Below, in pieces: positions 11,120 to 19,410 of a DNA stretch of 64,000 nt. Both the position numbers and the translations under genes were made by a program. The DNA is from a bacterium (GTDB taxonomy: Bacteria; Myxococcota_A; Bradymonadia; UBA7976; UBA1532). The stretch is from positions 186,001-250,000 of the forward strand of contig JAUHXC010000006.1 in NCBI GenBank assembly GCA_030427205.1. The letters are read 5' to 3'. How positions within the stretch are numbered: the stretch's first letter is position 1; every line of letters begins with the position of its first letter. The notes under the pieces are model-generated. The model was not told the origin of the DNA and made no database searches. It saw only the letters and a list, made by a program, of their open reading frames with translations.

Positions 11120-13317
11120 CAGAACGTCGCCGAGAGCACCAGCCGCACGCCGCGCGGCGATCCGGGGGTCAGCGAGTGGGCCGGCGGGCGGTAGTGCACG
11201 AAGTAGGTCTCGTCGAGCAGGTTGAAGAAGTTGAGCTGCGCGCTCCACCCGCCGACGTCGAAGCGGCCGCCGACGTCGAAGATGGCGTAGGCCGGCATCA
11301 CGGTGGCCAGCGGGTTGCTGTCGTCGCTGTGGGTCGGCCGCTCGCCGACGTAGCTGAAGCCGCCGAACAGGCGCAGCGGGATGCGGCCCAGGTCGTGGGC
11401 CAGCCACAGCCCGGCGGTCATCTCGGGCACCTGGGCGATGGGGTCGTCGACGTTGTCGCCGGTGCTCTCGAGCACCCGGGCGTCGAGGATGCCGAGCTGG
11501 GCGGTGATGTCCCAGCCTTTGTACGGCCGCCCGCCGACCGTCAGCTCGATGCCCTCCGAGCGGGTCACGCCCTGCGACACCCGGGCGTTGGCCGGGGCCT
11601 CGGGGTCGGGGTCGGGCACCAGCTCGTTCTCGCGGTCGATGCGGAAGACCGCCAGGCTGGCCTGCAGCGCGCCCTGGAGCGCCAGCCCCTGCACGCCGAC
11701 CTCGTACTGGGTGAAGCGGAACGGGTCGAACGGCCCGTTGGGGTTGGTCTGGGCGAACCACGACTGCTCGCGGAAGCCGGTCGACAGGGTCGCGTAGACC
11801 GACAGCGCGTCGTCGAGCACCTCGTAGACCAGCCCGCCCTGCATCGCCAGCGCGGTGCTGTCGTCCTCGGTGCCGCCGGTCTCGTCGGTGAGGTAGTTGA
11901 TGTTCTCCGTGGTCTCTTCGTAGCTGTCCCAGCGGAAGCCGCCCATCAGGTGGATGTCGTCGATGATCGAGAGCCGATAGGTGGTGTAGGCCCCCAGGTT
12001 GAGCCGGTCGGCGGTGGTCTCGTTGTCGCCGGTGAGCCGGTAGGTCTCCTCCGCCGCCGCCCGGTAGTCGGGGGTGTAGAGGTCGAGCGGCGCGGCCCCG
12101 TCGGGGTTCTCCGCGCTGCGCGGGTTGGAGATCCGGGCCCGGATCGCGGGGAACATGGGGTTCTCGAACCGCCGCACGTCATGGCCCACGAGCAGCGTGT
12201 GCGTCGTCGGGCCGGCCTCGAAGGCGCCGCGGATGCGCAGGTCGTAGCCCTGCATCGCGCTGTCGACGCTCTGGTCGCGCCACTGGCGGTCGATGAAGCG
12301 CTCGTCGACGTTCTCCGAGTTGCGCCGGCCCTCGTGGTAGCGATTCGAGTAGCGGAAGTCGCTGGCGAAGAGCGCGAGTTCGGTCGACCAGTCGTCGGCG
12401 AGCTCGACCCGGGTGGTCAGCGTGCCCCACATCACCGCGTTGCGCCGCCGGTCGGTGGCCTCGTTGATGCTGGTCTCCCGCGGCAGGAACTCGGGGTCGC
12501 CCTGCAGGATGGGATAGCCATAGCCCCGGCCGCCGGTGCGCACGTCTTCGAAGAACATGGTCTGCAGGGTGGTCTCGACCCGGTCGTGCGGCTTCCAGGT
12601 CAGCGCGATGGTGCCGAGCGCGTTGTCGATCTGGCCGTTGGCCCGGAACGTCTCGCTGTCTTCGAGGGCCAGGTTCACCCGGTACATCAGGGTGTCATCA
12701 CCCACCAGCGGGCCGGTGCCGTCGACCTCGACCCGGGCCTGGCCGAGGGTCGAGAAGTACGCCGCGAACTCGTAGCGGTCGTGGTCCAGCGGCTTCTCGA
12801 GGATGAGGTTGATGCTGCCGCCGGCGTGGCCGGTGCCGTACAGCACGCCCGCCGGCCCCTTCATCACCTCGACCCGCTCGACGTTGACCAGCGAGGGGGT
12901 GAGCACCCGGTACGGCGAGTTCGACAGCCCGTCGAAGGTCATCGCGCCGCGGCCGGCGCCGAAGCCGCGCAGGTTGAAGGCGCCTTCTTCGGTGAGCACC
13001 AGGTTGGGCAGCGTACGGAAGACCTGGTCGACCTCGGTGGCGCCCAGGTCGCGCATGAGCGCCTTGGGCACGACGTCGACCCGCCGCTCGAGCGCGAGCA
13101 CGTCGATCGCCTCGCCCTTGCCGCCGCTGGTGGGCTTGCGTTCGACGTAGCTGTCGGCGAGCGGGTCGGCCTTCACCTCGAGGGTCTCGGCGCCTTCGGT
13201 CGTACCCTCTGCTGCGGGCGCCGGGGCGCCTTCGGCCGTCGGCGCCTCCTGGGCCGCCGCCGGCCCGGCATACAACAGGGCGGTCAGAGCCGCGGTCTTC
13301 GCTCCCATGTATCGCAT
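11119..13317 (-). CDS. TonB-dependent siderophore receptor
   Basis: 732 aa, usual length for FhuA/FpvA-type receptors. Signal peptide (to ~residue 23, GPAAAQE), plug domain (~50-180: LRGFGAGRGAMTFDGL; VERVEVMKGPAGVLYGTG; GGSINLILEKP) and a 22-strand barrel ending with the Phe of RLVLSATF required by BamA. GTG at 13320 and ATG at 13317 are both possible; ATG has better spacing to GGGGGA. It heads a seven-gene operon with its own TonB motor and lies beside an iron-siderophore ABC operon, so a ferric siderophore is the likely ligand. Palindromic elements lie 117-194 bp upstream of the ATG and are candidates for iron-responsive control. Confidence 0.92.
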   Translation of the reverse strand: MRYMGAKTAALTALLYAGPAAAQEAPTAEGAPAPAAEGTTEGAETLEVKADPLADSYVERKPTSGGKGEAIDVLALERRVDVVPKALMRDLGATEVDQVFRTLPNLVLTEEGAFNLRGFGAGRGAMTFDGLSNSPYRVLTPSLVNVERVEVMKGPAGVLYGTGHAGGSINLILEKPLDHDRYEFAAYFSTLGQARVEVDGTGPLVGDDTLMYRVNLALEDSETFRANGQIDNALGTIALTWKPHDRVETTLQTMFFEDVRTGGRGYGYPILQGDPEFLPRETSINEATDRRRNAVMWGTLTTRVELADDWSTELALFASDFRYSNRYHEGRRNSENVDERFIDRQWRDQSVDSAMQGYDLRIRGAFEAGPTTHTLLVGHDVRRFENPMFPAIRARISNPRSAENPDGAAPLDLYTPDYRAAAEETYRLTGDNETTADRLNLGAYTTYRLSIIDDIHLMGGFRWDSYEETTENINYLTDETGGTEDDSTALAMQGGLVYEVLDDALSVYATLSTGFREQSWFAQTNPNGPFDPFRFTQYEVGVQGLALQGALQASLAVFRIDRENELVPDPDPEAPANARVSQGVTRSEGIELTVGGRPYKGWDITAQLGILDARVLESTGDNVDDPIAQVPEMTAGLWLAHDLGRIPLRLFGGFSYVGERPTHSDDSNPLATVMPAYAIFDVGGRFDVGGWSAQLNFFNLLDETYFVHYRPPAHSLTPGSPRGVRLVLSATF

Positions 13318-13433
13318 CACGAGGTCCCCCTGTCTGGCGACGTCCTCCGTCTGCCATCGAGGGTTGCGCGCGGGTCGCGGTCGACCAATCCGTGTTCGTA
13401 CCGCGCGGGCAATGACTCAATGATATCCCCGAC

Positions 13434-13469
13434 GGTGGTTCTGCCTCGGGGTAGAACCACCGCGGTGGT
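13434..13469 (-). promoter_or_regulatory. Palindromic element A upstream of siderophore receptor operon
   Basis: GGTGGTTCT (13434-13442) is the exact inverted complement of AGAACCACC (13453-13461), and overlaps a perfect 14-bp palindrome ACCACCGCGGTGGT (13456-13469). Read toward the receptor gene it is CCGCGGTGGTTCTACCCCG, closely related to elements B and C. Candidate operator or hairpin; no regulator is known. Confidence 0.55.
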
Positions 13470-13478
13470 ATCACGGCC

Positions 13479-13510
13479 GTAGATCCGCCCCGGTGGACCT
13501 ACCGCGGTAG
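13479..13510 (-). promoter_or_regulatory. Palindromic element B upstream of siderophore receptor operon
   Basis: Contains the perfect palindrome CTACCGCGGTAG (13499-13510) and an imperfect stem GTAGATCC/GGACCTAC around GCCCCGGT. Toward the receptor it reads CCGCGGTAGGTCCACCGGGG, matching element C (19353-19378) at about 22 of 26 positions. Confidence 0.55.
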
Positions 13511-13567
13511 TGTGGCCGATGGCACGCCGAGCCATGGCGTGGCACCTGTGGGTGTGATGTGGGGGTG

Positions 13568-14212
13568 ATGCCTGTGGTGCGATGCATGCGATGGGTACGC
13601 TGGATGCGATGGGTGCGGTGCATGCGATGGATGCGGTGTACGCCATGGCTCGCCCTGGCGACCGCGTGCAGCGAGCCCGAGCCGGCCGATGTGGTCATCC
13701 AGCCGCCGACGGTGGGCTTCGCGCTCGAGTCGACCGCCGATGGCTTCGTCGCGGTCTACGACCTGGGCAACCCCAATGGCTTCCCCGTCGTCGTCGAGGC
13801 GCTGTTCGTAGGCGTCGATGCGGGTGACGAGAGCGACGCCCGCTGCCTGCCGCTCGTCGCGGGCGGCTGTGACGCCGTGGGCCCCGACTGGCCCGGCGGC
13901 GCGATGCTCGTCGAGCCCGGCCCGCTGCCTGCGTCACCGACCCTGCCCGAGCGCGAGACGGTCTCGTGTCATCCGGCGATCGAGGGCTGCGTCGTCGACG
14001 GCGATGAGTGGTGCTGTGACGATGGGGCGCGCTGCCGGCCGCTCGGCGATTGCTTCGGGCGGGTGATCCCCGACGGCAGCCGTTGCCTGATCTGCCCGGT
14101 GCACGTCGAGCTGAGGGTGCCGCTGACCGTATCGGGCACGCCCGATGCCACCCGCGGCGCCGCGCGGTTCTCCGGCGTCGGGCTGGGCGACGCGCTGATC
14201 GTCGCGCCCTGA
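13568..14212 (+). CDS. Hypothetical lipoprotein with repeat-built signal peptide
   Basis: 214 aa from ATG 13568 (GTG 13559 and several in-frame ATGs are alternatives). The first ~26 residues are encoded by an 18-bp tandem repeat and read as Met/Arg/Trp/Cys-rich units; then PWLALATAC forms a lipobox (Cys near residue 37). The mature part is Cys-rich and acidic (CHPAIEGCVVDGDEWCCDDG; CFGRVIPDGSRCLICP), followed by a beta-rich tail. No family recognised. It is convergent with the ABC ATPase gene with only 4 bp between stops. It sits between two iron operons, but a link to iron is only positional. Confidence 0.6.
   Translation: MPVVRCMRWVRWMRWVRCMRWMRCTPWLALATACSEPEPADVVIQPPTVGFALESTADGFVAVYDLGNPNGFPVVVEALFVGVDAGDESDARCLPLVAGGCDAVGPDWPGGAMLVEPGPLPASPTLPERETVSCHPAIEGCVVDGDEWCCDDGARCRPLGDCFGRVIPDGSRCLICPVHVELRVPLTVSGTPDATRGAARFSGVGLGDALIVAP
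13583..13636 (+). repeat. 18-bp in-frame tandem repeat, 3 copies
   Basis: Three units of TGSATGCGATGGRTRCGS start at 13583, 13601 and 13619 and encode [C/W]MRW[V/M]R. A fourth, diverged unit (TGTACGCCATGG) follows. Because the unit is 6 codons and contains an ATG, copy-number change would alter the signal-peptide n-region, or the choice of start, without frameshift. Confidence 0.8.
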
Positions 14213-14216
14213 GGCA

Positions 14217-15035
14217 TCAGCCGGCCGGGTCGGCGTGAGGGTGCGGGATGACCAGTGGCCGGCCGGTGCACGGGTCGGGCAGCACCGTCGACTCCACCGA
14301 GAACACCTCGCGGATCACGGCCGGCGTCAGCACCTCCTCCGGCGCGCCGCGGGCCACGATCCGACCTCCGGCCAGCGCCACGAGGTGGTCACAGTGGCGG
14401 GTCGCCTGCAACAGATCGTGCAGCACGACCACCACCGTGCGCCCCTCGGTGCGCAGGCCGTGCAGCACGGCGAGCACCTCCATCTGGTGGTGGATGTCGA
14501 GGAAGGTCGTCGGCTCGTCGAGCAGCAGCGCCGGGGTGTCCTGGCACAGCGCCAGCGCGATCCAGACCCGCTGGCGCTGGCCGCCCGACAGCGCATGCAC
14601 CGGGCGGTCGGCCAGCGCGGCGGTCGAGGTGCGGGCGAGGGCGGCGTCGATGGCCCGCCGATCGGCGGCGCCGAGCACGCCGAAGCCGCGCCGATGGGGG
14701 TGGCGGCCGAGGGCCACCAGGTCGCGCACGGTCATGCCCGGCGGCGCCTGCGGGTCCTGAGGCAGCAGCCCGAGGCGGCGGGCCAGCGCGCGGGTCGGCA
14801 GCCGGTGGATGTCTTCGCCGTCGAGCAGCGCGACCCCGCGCCTCGGGGCGAGCACCCGGGACATCGCCTTGAGCAGGGTCGACTTTCCCGATCCGTTGGC
14901 GCCGATGAGGCCGGTGGTGCGACCGGCGGGCAGGGTCAGGTCGACGCCGTCGAGCACGATCGTCTCGTCGTAGCCCACAGTCAGGCCGCGGGTCGACAGG
15001 GCAGGGGCGGGCTTTTCGGGCGCAGTCTGCTTCAT
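14217..15035 (-). CDS. Iron-siderophore ABC transporter ATP-binding protein
   Basis: 272 aa, FecE/FhuC class. Walker A GANGSGKST, Q-loop LLPQDPQAPP, signature LSGGQRQRV, Walker B ALLLDEPT, H-loop VVVVLHD. It drives import through the two FecCD-type permeases encoded directly upstream. ATG at 15035 overlaps the permease stop (ATGA); longer frames to 15695 belong to the shadow of that gene. Last gene of the operon starting at 19273. Siderophore specificity is not readable. Confidence 0.93.
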   Translation of the reverse strand: MKQTAPEKPAPALSTRGLTVGYDETIVLDGVDLTLPAGRTTGLIGANGSGKSTLLKAMSRVLAPRRGVALLDGEDIHRLPTRALARRLGLLPQDPQAPPGMTVRDLVALGRHPHRRGFGVLGAADRRAIDAALARTSTAALADRPVHALSGGQRQRVWIALALCQDTPALLLDEPTTFLDIHHQMEVLAVLHGLRTEGRTVVVVLHDLLQATRHCDHLVALAGGRIVARGAPEEVLTPAVIREVFSVESTVLPDPCTGRPLVIPHPHADPAG

Positions 15036-16027
15036 CGGCGGTACATCCGGGCCAGGGCGAAGAGCAGCCACGGCACGCCGATCACCGCCACCACCGAGCC
15101 GGTGGGCAGCACGACGTGCGGGATGAGTCGGTGGGCGGCGACGTCGGCCAGGCAGGTGGTGGCGGCGCCGATGGCGGCGGCGGCGGGCACCCGCAGGCGA
15201 TGGCTGGCGCCGACGAGGCCCCGGGCGATGTGCGGGGCGAACAGCCCCACGAAGCCCAGCGCGCCGGCCATGGACACCGCCAGCCCGGCCAGCAGCGCGG
15301 CGAGCACCACCGCCCGGTTGCGGGTCACGGCGCAGTCGACGCCCAGGCCGGTCGCCGCCTCGTCGCCCAGGGCGAGCACGTCGAGCCGATCGGCGAGCAG
15401 CAGCGCCAGCCCACCGCCGAAGAGCAGCCCCGGCCCGAGCACCGCCACGCTCTCCCAGCCGCGGCCCGACAGGCTGCCCGCCTGCCAGGCGACGACGGCC
15501 CGGAAGAGCTCTTGCCGCACGCCGAGGGCCAGCACCTGGCTGATGGCCCCGGTGGCCGCGCCGATGCCCAGGCCGATGAGCAGCAGGCGGGCCGGGTGGG
15601 CGCCGAGCCCGCCGCGGGCCCCGCGAGCGGCCAGGGTCAGGATGGCCACCGCCGAGACCAGCCCGCCGCCGAAGGCCACCAGCGGCAGCAGCCACAGCGG
15701 CGCCGCCTTGCTGGTGGGGTAGGTGATCATCAGGAGCAGCACCGCCAGCCCGGCCCCGCCGGTGATGCCCAGCAGGCCGGGCGCGGCCAGCGGGTTGCGG
15801 GTGACGCCCTGCAGCAACAGCCCGCTGATCGCCAGCGCGCCGCCGACCAGGGCGCCGATGAGCGCCCGCGGCAGGCGCAGCTCGAGGATGGCGTAGCGCT
15901 GCATGGGGCGGCCGCCGCCGACGAGCACGTCGACGACCTCGGCCGGGCTCGACATGTGGCCGGTGAGGCAGACCGCGGCGACGATCCCGGCCAGCGCCGC
16001 CAGCGCCAGGAGCACGACACGCCTCAT
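15032..16027 (-). CDS. FecCD-family iron-siderophore permease
   Basis: 331 aa with about ten membrane helices and the FecCD/BtuC signatures LRLPRALIGALVGGALAISG, QGVTRNPLAAPGLLGITGGA and GFVGLFAPHIAR (cytoplasmic loop that contacts the ATPase). The first helix is MRRVVLLALAALAGIVAAVC. ATG overlaps the stop of the preceding permease (ATGA), so the pair is translationally coupled and probably forms the heterodimeric inner-membrane channel. Confidence 0.92.
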   Translation of the reverse strand: MRRVVLLALAALAGIVAAVCLTGHMSSPAEVVDVLVGGGRPMQRYAILELRLPRALIGALVGGALAISGLLLQGVTRNPLAAPGLLGITGGAGLAVLLLMITYPTSKAAPLWLLPLVAFGGGLVSAVAILTLAARGARGGLGAHPARLLLIGLGIGAATGAISQVLALGVRQELFRAVVAWQAGSLSGRGWESVAVLGPGLLFGGGLALLLADRLDVLALGDEAATGLGVDCAVTRNRAVVLAALLAGLAVSMAGALGFVGLFAPHIARGLVGASHRLRVPAAAAIGAATTCLADVAAHRLIPHVVLPTGSVVAVIGVPWLLFALARMYRR

Positions 16028-17022
16028 GTCAGCCGAGCCAGGTCGACGCGGCTGACGAGCCATACCAGCAGCGGGGCGCCACAGAGCCCCAGGAAGACGC
16101 CGAGCGGGATCTCGGACGGGGCGACCACCGACCGCCCGATGATGTCGGCCACCTGCACCGCCGACGCGCCGATCACCGCCGCTGCGGGCACGGTCCAGCG
16201 CTGGTCGTGGCCGAAGAGCGCCCGCGCGCCGTGGGGCGCCATCAGCCCGACGAAGGCCACCGGCCCGGCCACCGCCGTCGCCAGCCCGGCCCCGATCACC
16301 ACCGTGATGATACCGAGCGCCCGGATCCGCCGGATGGGTTGGCCCAGGCCGATGGCCGCTTCGTCGCCGAGCAGCAGCAGGGTGAGGGCCGGGGTGAGGG
16401 CCATGGTCAACGCCGCCGCCGGCACCACCCCCAGCGCCAGGAAGCCCACCGCGCTCCAGTCGAGCGTGCCCAGGCCGCCGACGGTCCAGTAGAGCATGTC
16501 GTTCTGCATGTTCGCGCCGATGACGATGGCGCCCGAGACGGCCCCGAAGAGCGCCGCCACCGCCGCCCCGCAGAGGGTCAACCCCAGCGGGGTCAGCCCG
16601 GCCCGCAGCGTGCGGGCGATGAGCATCACCACGCCCGCCGCCGCCGCCGAGCCCAGCAGGCTGCCCGTCGCCAGCAGCGGCAACGGCGCGTGGGGCTGCA
16701 CCATCATGATCGCCAGCACCACCAGCGCGGCGCCGCCGTTGAGCCCCATGATGCCCGGCCCGGCGAGCGGATTGCGGGTGACCACCTGCATCACCGCGCC
16801 GGCGCCGCCCAGCGCGCCGCCGACGAGCATCGCCGCCACAGCGCGCGGCAGGCGCACCTCGCGCACGACCAGGGCCGTCTCGGCATCGGCGCCCCCGAAC
16901 AGCGCGGCGATTACATCGGCCGGCGCGCGCCCGGTGGCCCCGACGAAGAGCGCCGCGAGCCCGGCGAGGGCCGCCAGCGAGACCAGCGATGCCATGCGCA
17001 GCGCAGCCCGTCGTCGAGTCAT
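16024..17022 (-). CDS. FecCD-family iron-siderophore permease
   Basis: 332 aa, about ten membrane helices. Signatures VRLPRAVAAMLVGGALGGAG, QVVTRNPLAGPGIMGLNGGA and AFVGLMAPHGAR, the last being the coupling loop. Clearly paralogous to its neighbour at 15032-16027. ATG overlaps the stop of the substrate-binding protein gene. Two different permease subunits in tandem are typical for ferric-siderophore rather than vitamin B12 importers, which use a BtuC homodimer. Confidence 0.92.
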   Translation of the reverse strand: MTRRRAALRMASLVSLAALAGLAALFVGATGRAPADVIAALFGGADAETALVVREVRLPRAVAAMLVGGALGGAGAVMQVVTRNPLAGPGIMGLNGGAALVVLAIMMVQPHAPLPLLATGSLLGSAAAAGVVMLIARTLRAGLTPLGLTLCGAAVAALFGAVSGAIVIGANMQNDMLYWTVGGLGTLDWSAVGFLALGVVPAAALTMALTPALTLLLLGDEAAIGLGQPIRRIRALGIITVVIGAGLATAVAGPVAFVGLMAPHGARALFGHDQRWTVPAAAVIGASAVQVADIIGRSVVAPSEIPLGVFLGLCGAPLLVWLVSRVDLARLT

Positions 17023-18065
17023 TCGCTGCCATCCGGGGATGCCATGGGGATGGCACCGAAGATGGCATCCAGCCGGTCGAGGGTGACCTCGCGGCTGATG
17101 ACGCCGCCACGCATCAGCAGATCGGCCACCGGATACACCCGCCCGGCGCGCACCGCCGGCAGCCGCTGCCAGATGGGGTGGGCCGTCAGCCGGCGCAGCT
17201 CGGCGCCGCTGATCGGGATGCGCTGCTCGTGCATCAGGAGGATGTGATCGGCGTCGAGCGCGACGAGGCCTTCGAGCGAGAGCCGCGCGGCGTCCTGCTC
17301 CCAGGCCAGCGCGTCGACCAGCTGCGGCCGGGCCAGCCCCAGGTCGCCGTAGAGCAGCGGCCCCGAGTAGCCATGCCCGTACAGCCGGTATTCACGCGCG
17401 AAGATGCGCAGCATGGCCACCGATTCGTCACCGATGCGCCCGTGGATCAGCGCCCGGGTGGCGGCGATGCGCTCTTCGAGCGCGGCCAGCTTCGCCCGCC
17501 CCGGCTCGGCGTGCCCCGAGAGCCGGGCCACGTCCATGAAGCGCTCGCGCCAGAACCAGTGCCCCGGCTGCAGCACGACGGTGGGCGCGATGGCCGAGAG
17601 GTGGTCGTAGCGGGTCTGCCAGTACCAGACGGCGATGATCAGGTCCGGTTCGGCGTCGGCGAGGGCCTCGAGGTCGGGGCCGCCGGCGGTCACGTCGACC
17701 AGCGGCACCCCGTCGAGCTGCGCGGCGAGGTGCGGCGGCCAGCCCCGACCCCCGCTGCCCGTCGCCGCCGCCGGGCGCACGCCCGCCGCCAGAAGCTCGT
17801 CGTTCCAGCCCAGGCTGGCGACCCGCTGCGGCCGCTCGGGGATGATCGTGACCCCCTGCACGTGCTCGACACGCACCGTGCCGTCGCCCAGCGGGGTCAT
17901 GGTGACCGGCGTCTGCCCCGCGCCGGGCACCGCCACGTCGGGCGCCCGCGAGTTGCGCCGGGCGGCGGCCGGATGCCCCTCGACCAGCCGCACCACCGCC
18001 ACCGCGACGGCCACCACCGCCGCGACGACGAGCAGTCGACGCAGCTCGGGCGGCACGCGCCTCAC
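17019..18065 (-). CDS. Iron-siderophore ABC transporter substrate-binding protein
   Basis: 348 aa, FhuD/FecB-type periplasmic binding protein. GTG start at 18065 overlaps the preceding stop (GTGA). N-terminal helix ~10-28 (LLVVAAVVAVAVAVVRLVEG) has no lipobox or clear cleavage site, so the protein may be an inner-membrane-anchored binding protein. Domain marks: IPERPQRVASLGWNDELLAAG (first lobe), DLEALADAEPDLIIAVWYWQ, then second lobe with HILLMHEQRIP and LPAVRAGRVYPV. The last residues IPMASPDGSE are encoded by the GATGGCATCC word that recurs at 20341-20418. Confidence 0.9.
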   Translation of the reverse strand: MRRVPPELRRLLVVAAVVAVAVAVVRLVEGHPAAARRNSRAPDVAVPGAGQTPVTMTPLGDGTVRVEHVQGVTIIPERPQRVASLGWNDELLAAGVRPAAATGSGGRGWPPHLAAQLDGVPLVDVTAGGPDLEALADAEPDLIIAVWYWQTRYDHLSAIAPTVVLQPGHWFWRERFMDVARLSGHAEPGRAKLAALEERIAATRALIHGRIGDESVAMLRIFAREYRLYGHGYSGPLLYGDLGLARPQLVDALAWEQDAARLSLEGLVALDADHILLMHEQRIPISGAELRRLTAHPIWQRLPAVRAGRVYPVADLLMRGGVISREVTLDRLDAIFGAIPMASPDGSE

Positions 18066-19273
18066 GTCTCGGTGGGCAGCGTCGCCGGGAAGATGCCCAG
18101 GGGGCAGTCGGGCCAGTGGCCGGCATCCATGGGCCACGAGATGCCGGTCGTCTCGCGCAGCGCGTTGGTCGGCACGTCGCCCCGGCCGCGCATGGCCTTG
18201 ATGAAGTAGCGCCAGCCGGGCTTGCGAGACACCCGGCAGGTGTGGAAGTCGCCGAAGCCGAAGCCCACGCACTCGCCGGCGGGCGCCCGCACGGCGGTGA
18301 GCGTGCCATCCTCGACGGCGGCGTCGAGGATGTGGGACCAGACCCCGCGCCCGTCACCGCCCATCGGCGTCACTGGCAGGTCGATCCGGCCGAGCAGGAA
18401 GCCGGTCAGCCCCGTCGAGCCCACGTTGCACGCGATCTGCTCGATGCTCGGGCCCGGATCGAGCAGATCCGGCGTGCCGTCGGCGCGCTTGTTGATGCGG
18501 CTGGTGCCGTCGATGTGCCAGCCGGCCAGGCAGCTGTACCAGCCGGGCTCGAACTCGTTGATCTTGGCGTTGACGATGACGTCGGCGTCGGGCGTGCGCC
18601 ACGCGGGCGGCAGCGCGGCGGCGAAGGCTCGGGCGATGGGTCCGCCGTGCTCGGCGACCCACATCGGGTGGCAGGCGCCGAAGATGGGCTCGGCGGCGAT
18701 GGCTTCGAAGGGCGCCTGCTCGAAGCCCTTGAGCGGGCCGCGGCGGCGATAGCCCGACTCGAAGCGCAGCGGGCGCGCGGCCGCCCAGTCGGGCAGCGCC
18801 TCCAGCTCGGGCGCGGGCCGCGGGCGGAAGATGCGGCCCGAGCGCCGTCGACGCTCCAGCGCTTCGCCGGGCAGCGCGCGGCGGGCCAGCCCGATCAGCA
18901 CTTCGCCCGGCGAGGCGCCGTCCCATACGAGCCCGCGGGCCCGGGTCGAGGCCCGGATGGCCTTTGGGGTCCCGTTCGCGGCGAGCGGGACCCCGTCGAG
19001 GGTCAGCACCGGTCGCTCGGCGAGGCTGGCGACGAGCACCGTGTCATCCGGGCCGGTCGCGCGCCACCGGCGATCATGCAGCCCCCGCGCGCCGGGTGAT
19101 ACCGCCGCCTGCCCCGCGTCGAGGCGGACCCGCATGATGTCGACGACCGCTTCGGGCCAGGGCGCCGCCCGCAGCAACCGCCGGGCGAACGGGCCGCCCT
19201 CGCGCTCGACGAGCCCGGCGGACGCGGCGTACCACATCGGCTCGGGCCCGGGCGCCGCCTGCTCGATACGCAT
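18062..19273 (-). CDS. Putative 2OG-Fe(II) oxygenase-like protein heading iron ABC operon
   Basis: 403 aa; I do not recognise the full-length family. The C-terminal half looks like a double-stranded beta-helix Fe(II)/2-oxoglutarate enzyme: H253-I-D255 in LAGWHIDGTSRIN (HxD), distal H344 in GFGDFHTCR and R355 in KPGWRYFIKA (2OG-binding Arg), in the right order and spacing. The first ~160 residues have no recognised motif. ATG 19273 is chosen because GAGGGGGGG lies 5 nt upstream; the ATG at 19303 has no such site. The next four genes are a siderophore importer, coupled by overlapping stops, so roles in siderophore processing or iron-dependent modification are inferred. A phage-like or structural jelly-roll fold is the alternative. 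Confidence 0.55.
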   Translation of the reverse strand: MRIEQAAPGPEPMWYAASAGLVEREGGPFARRLLRAAPWPEAVVDIMRVRLDAGQAAVSPGARGLHDRRWRATGPDDTVLVASLAERPVLTLDGVPLAANGTPKAIRASTRARGLVWDGASPGEVLIGLARRALPGEALERRRRSGRIFRPRPAPELEALPDWAAARPLRFESGYRRRGPLKGFEQAPFEAIAAEPIFGACHPMWVAEHGGPIARAFAAALPPAWRTPDADVIVNAKINEFEPGWYSCLAGWHIDGTSRINKRADGTPDLLDPGPSIEQIACNVGSTGLTGFLLGRIDLPVTPMGGDGRGVWSHILDAAVEDGTLTAVRAPAGECVGFGFGDFHTCRVSRKPGWRYFIKAMRGRGDVPTNALRETTGISWPMDAGHWPDCPLGIFPATLPTET

Positions 19274-19352
19274 CGGTCCCCCCCTCGTGCGAAGCGCGTA
19301 CATCGCGCGCTTCGTCGAGGCTACGAGGGTCGCTCGCGGCGGACGATAGGTG

Positions 19353-19378
19353 GGTTCGCCCCGGTCGAACTACCGCGG
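19353..19378 (-). promoter_or_regulatory. Palindromic element C upstream of iron ABC operon
   Basis: Located 80 bp upstream of the operon's first ATG. Stem GTTCG/CGAAC around CCCCGGT, followed by CTACCGCGG. Read toward the genes it is CCGCGGTAGTTCGACCGGGG, in the same orientation as elements A and B upstream of the receptor operon. Candidate shared operator. Confidence 0.55.
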
Positions 19379-19410
19379 GCGCTTCTGCCTATTGTCTCTG
19401 CTGCGCGCCG

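Noticed and set aside
13380..13440. Fur box upstream of the receptor gene (GATATCATTGAGTCATTG)
   Set aside because: It has some A/T-rich repetition but too many mismatches to the 19-bp Fur consensus; the GC palindromes nearby are stronger signals.
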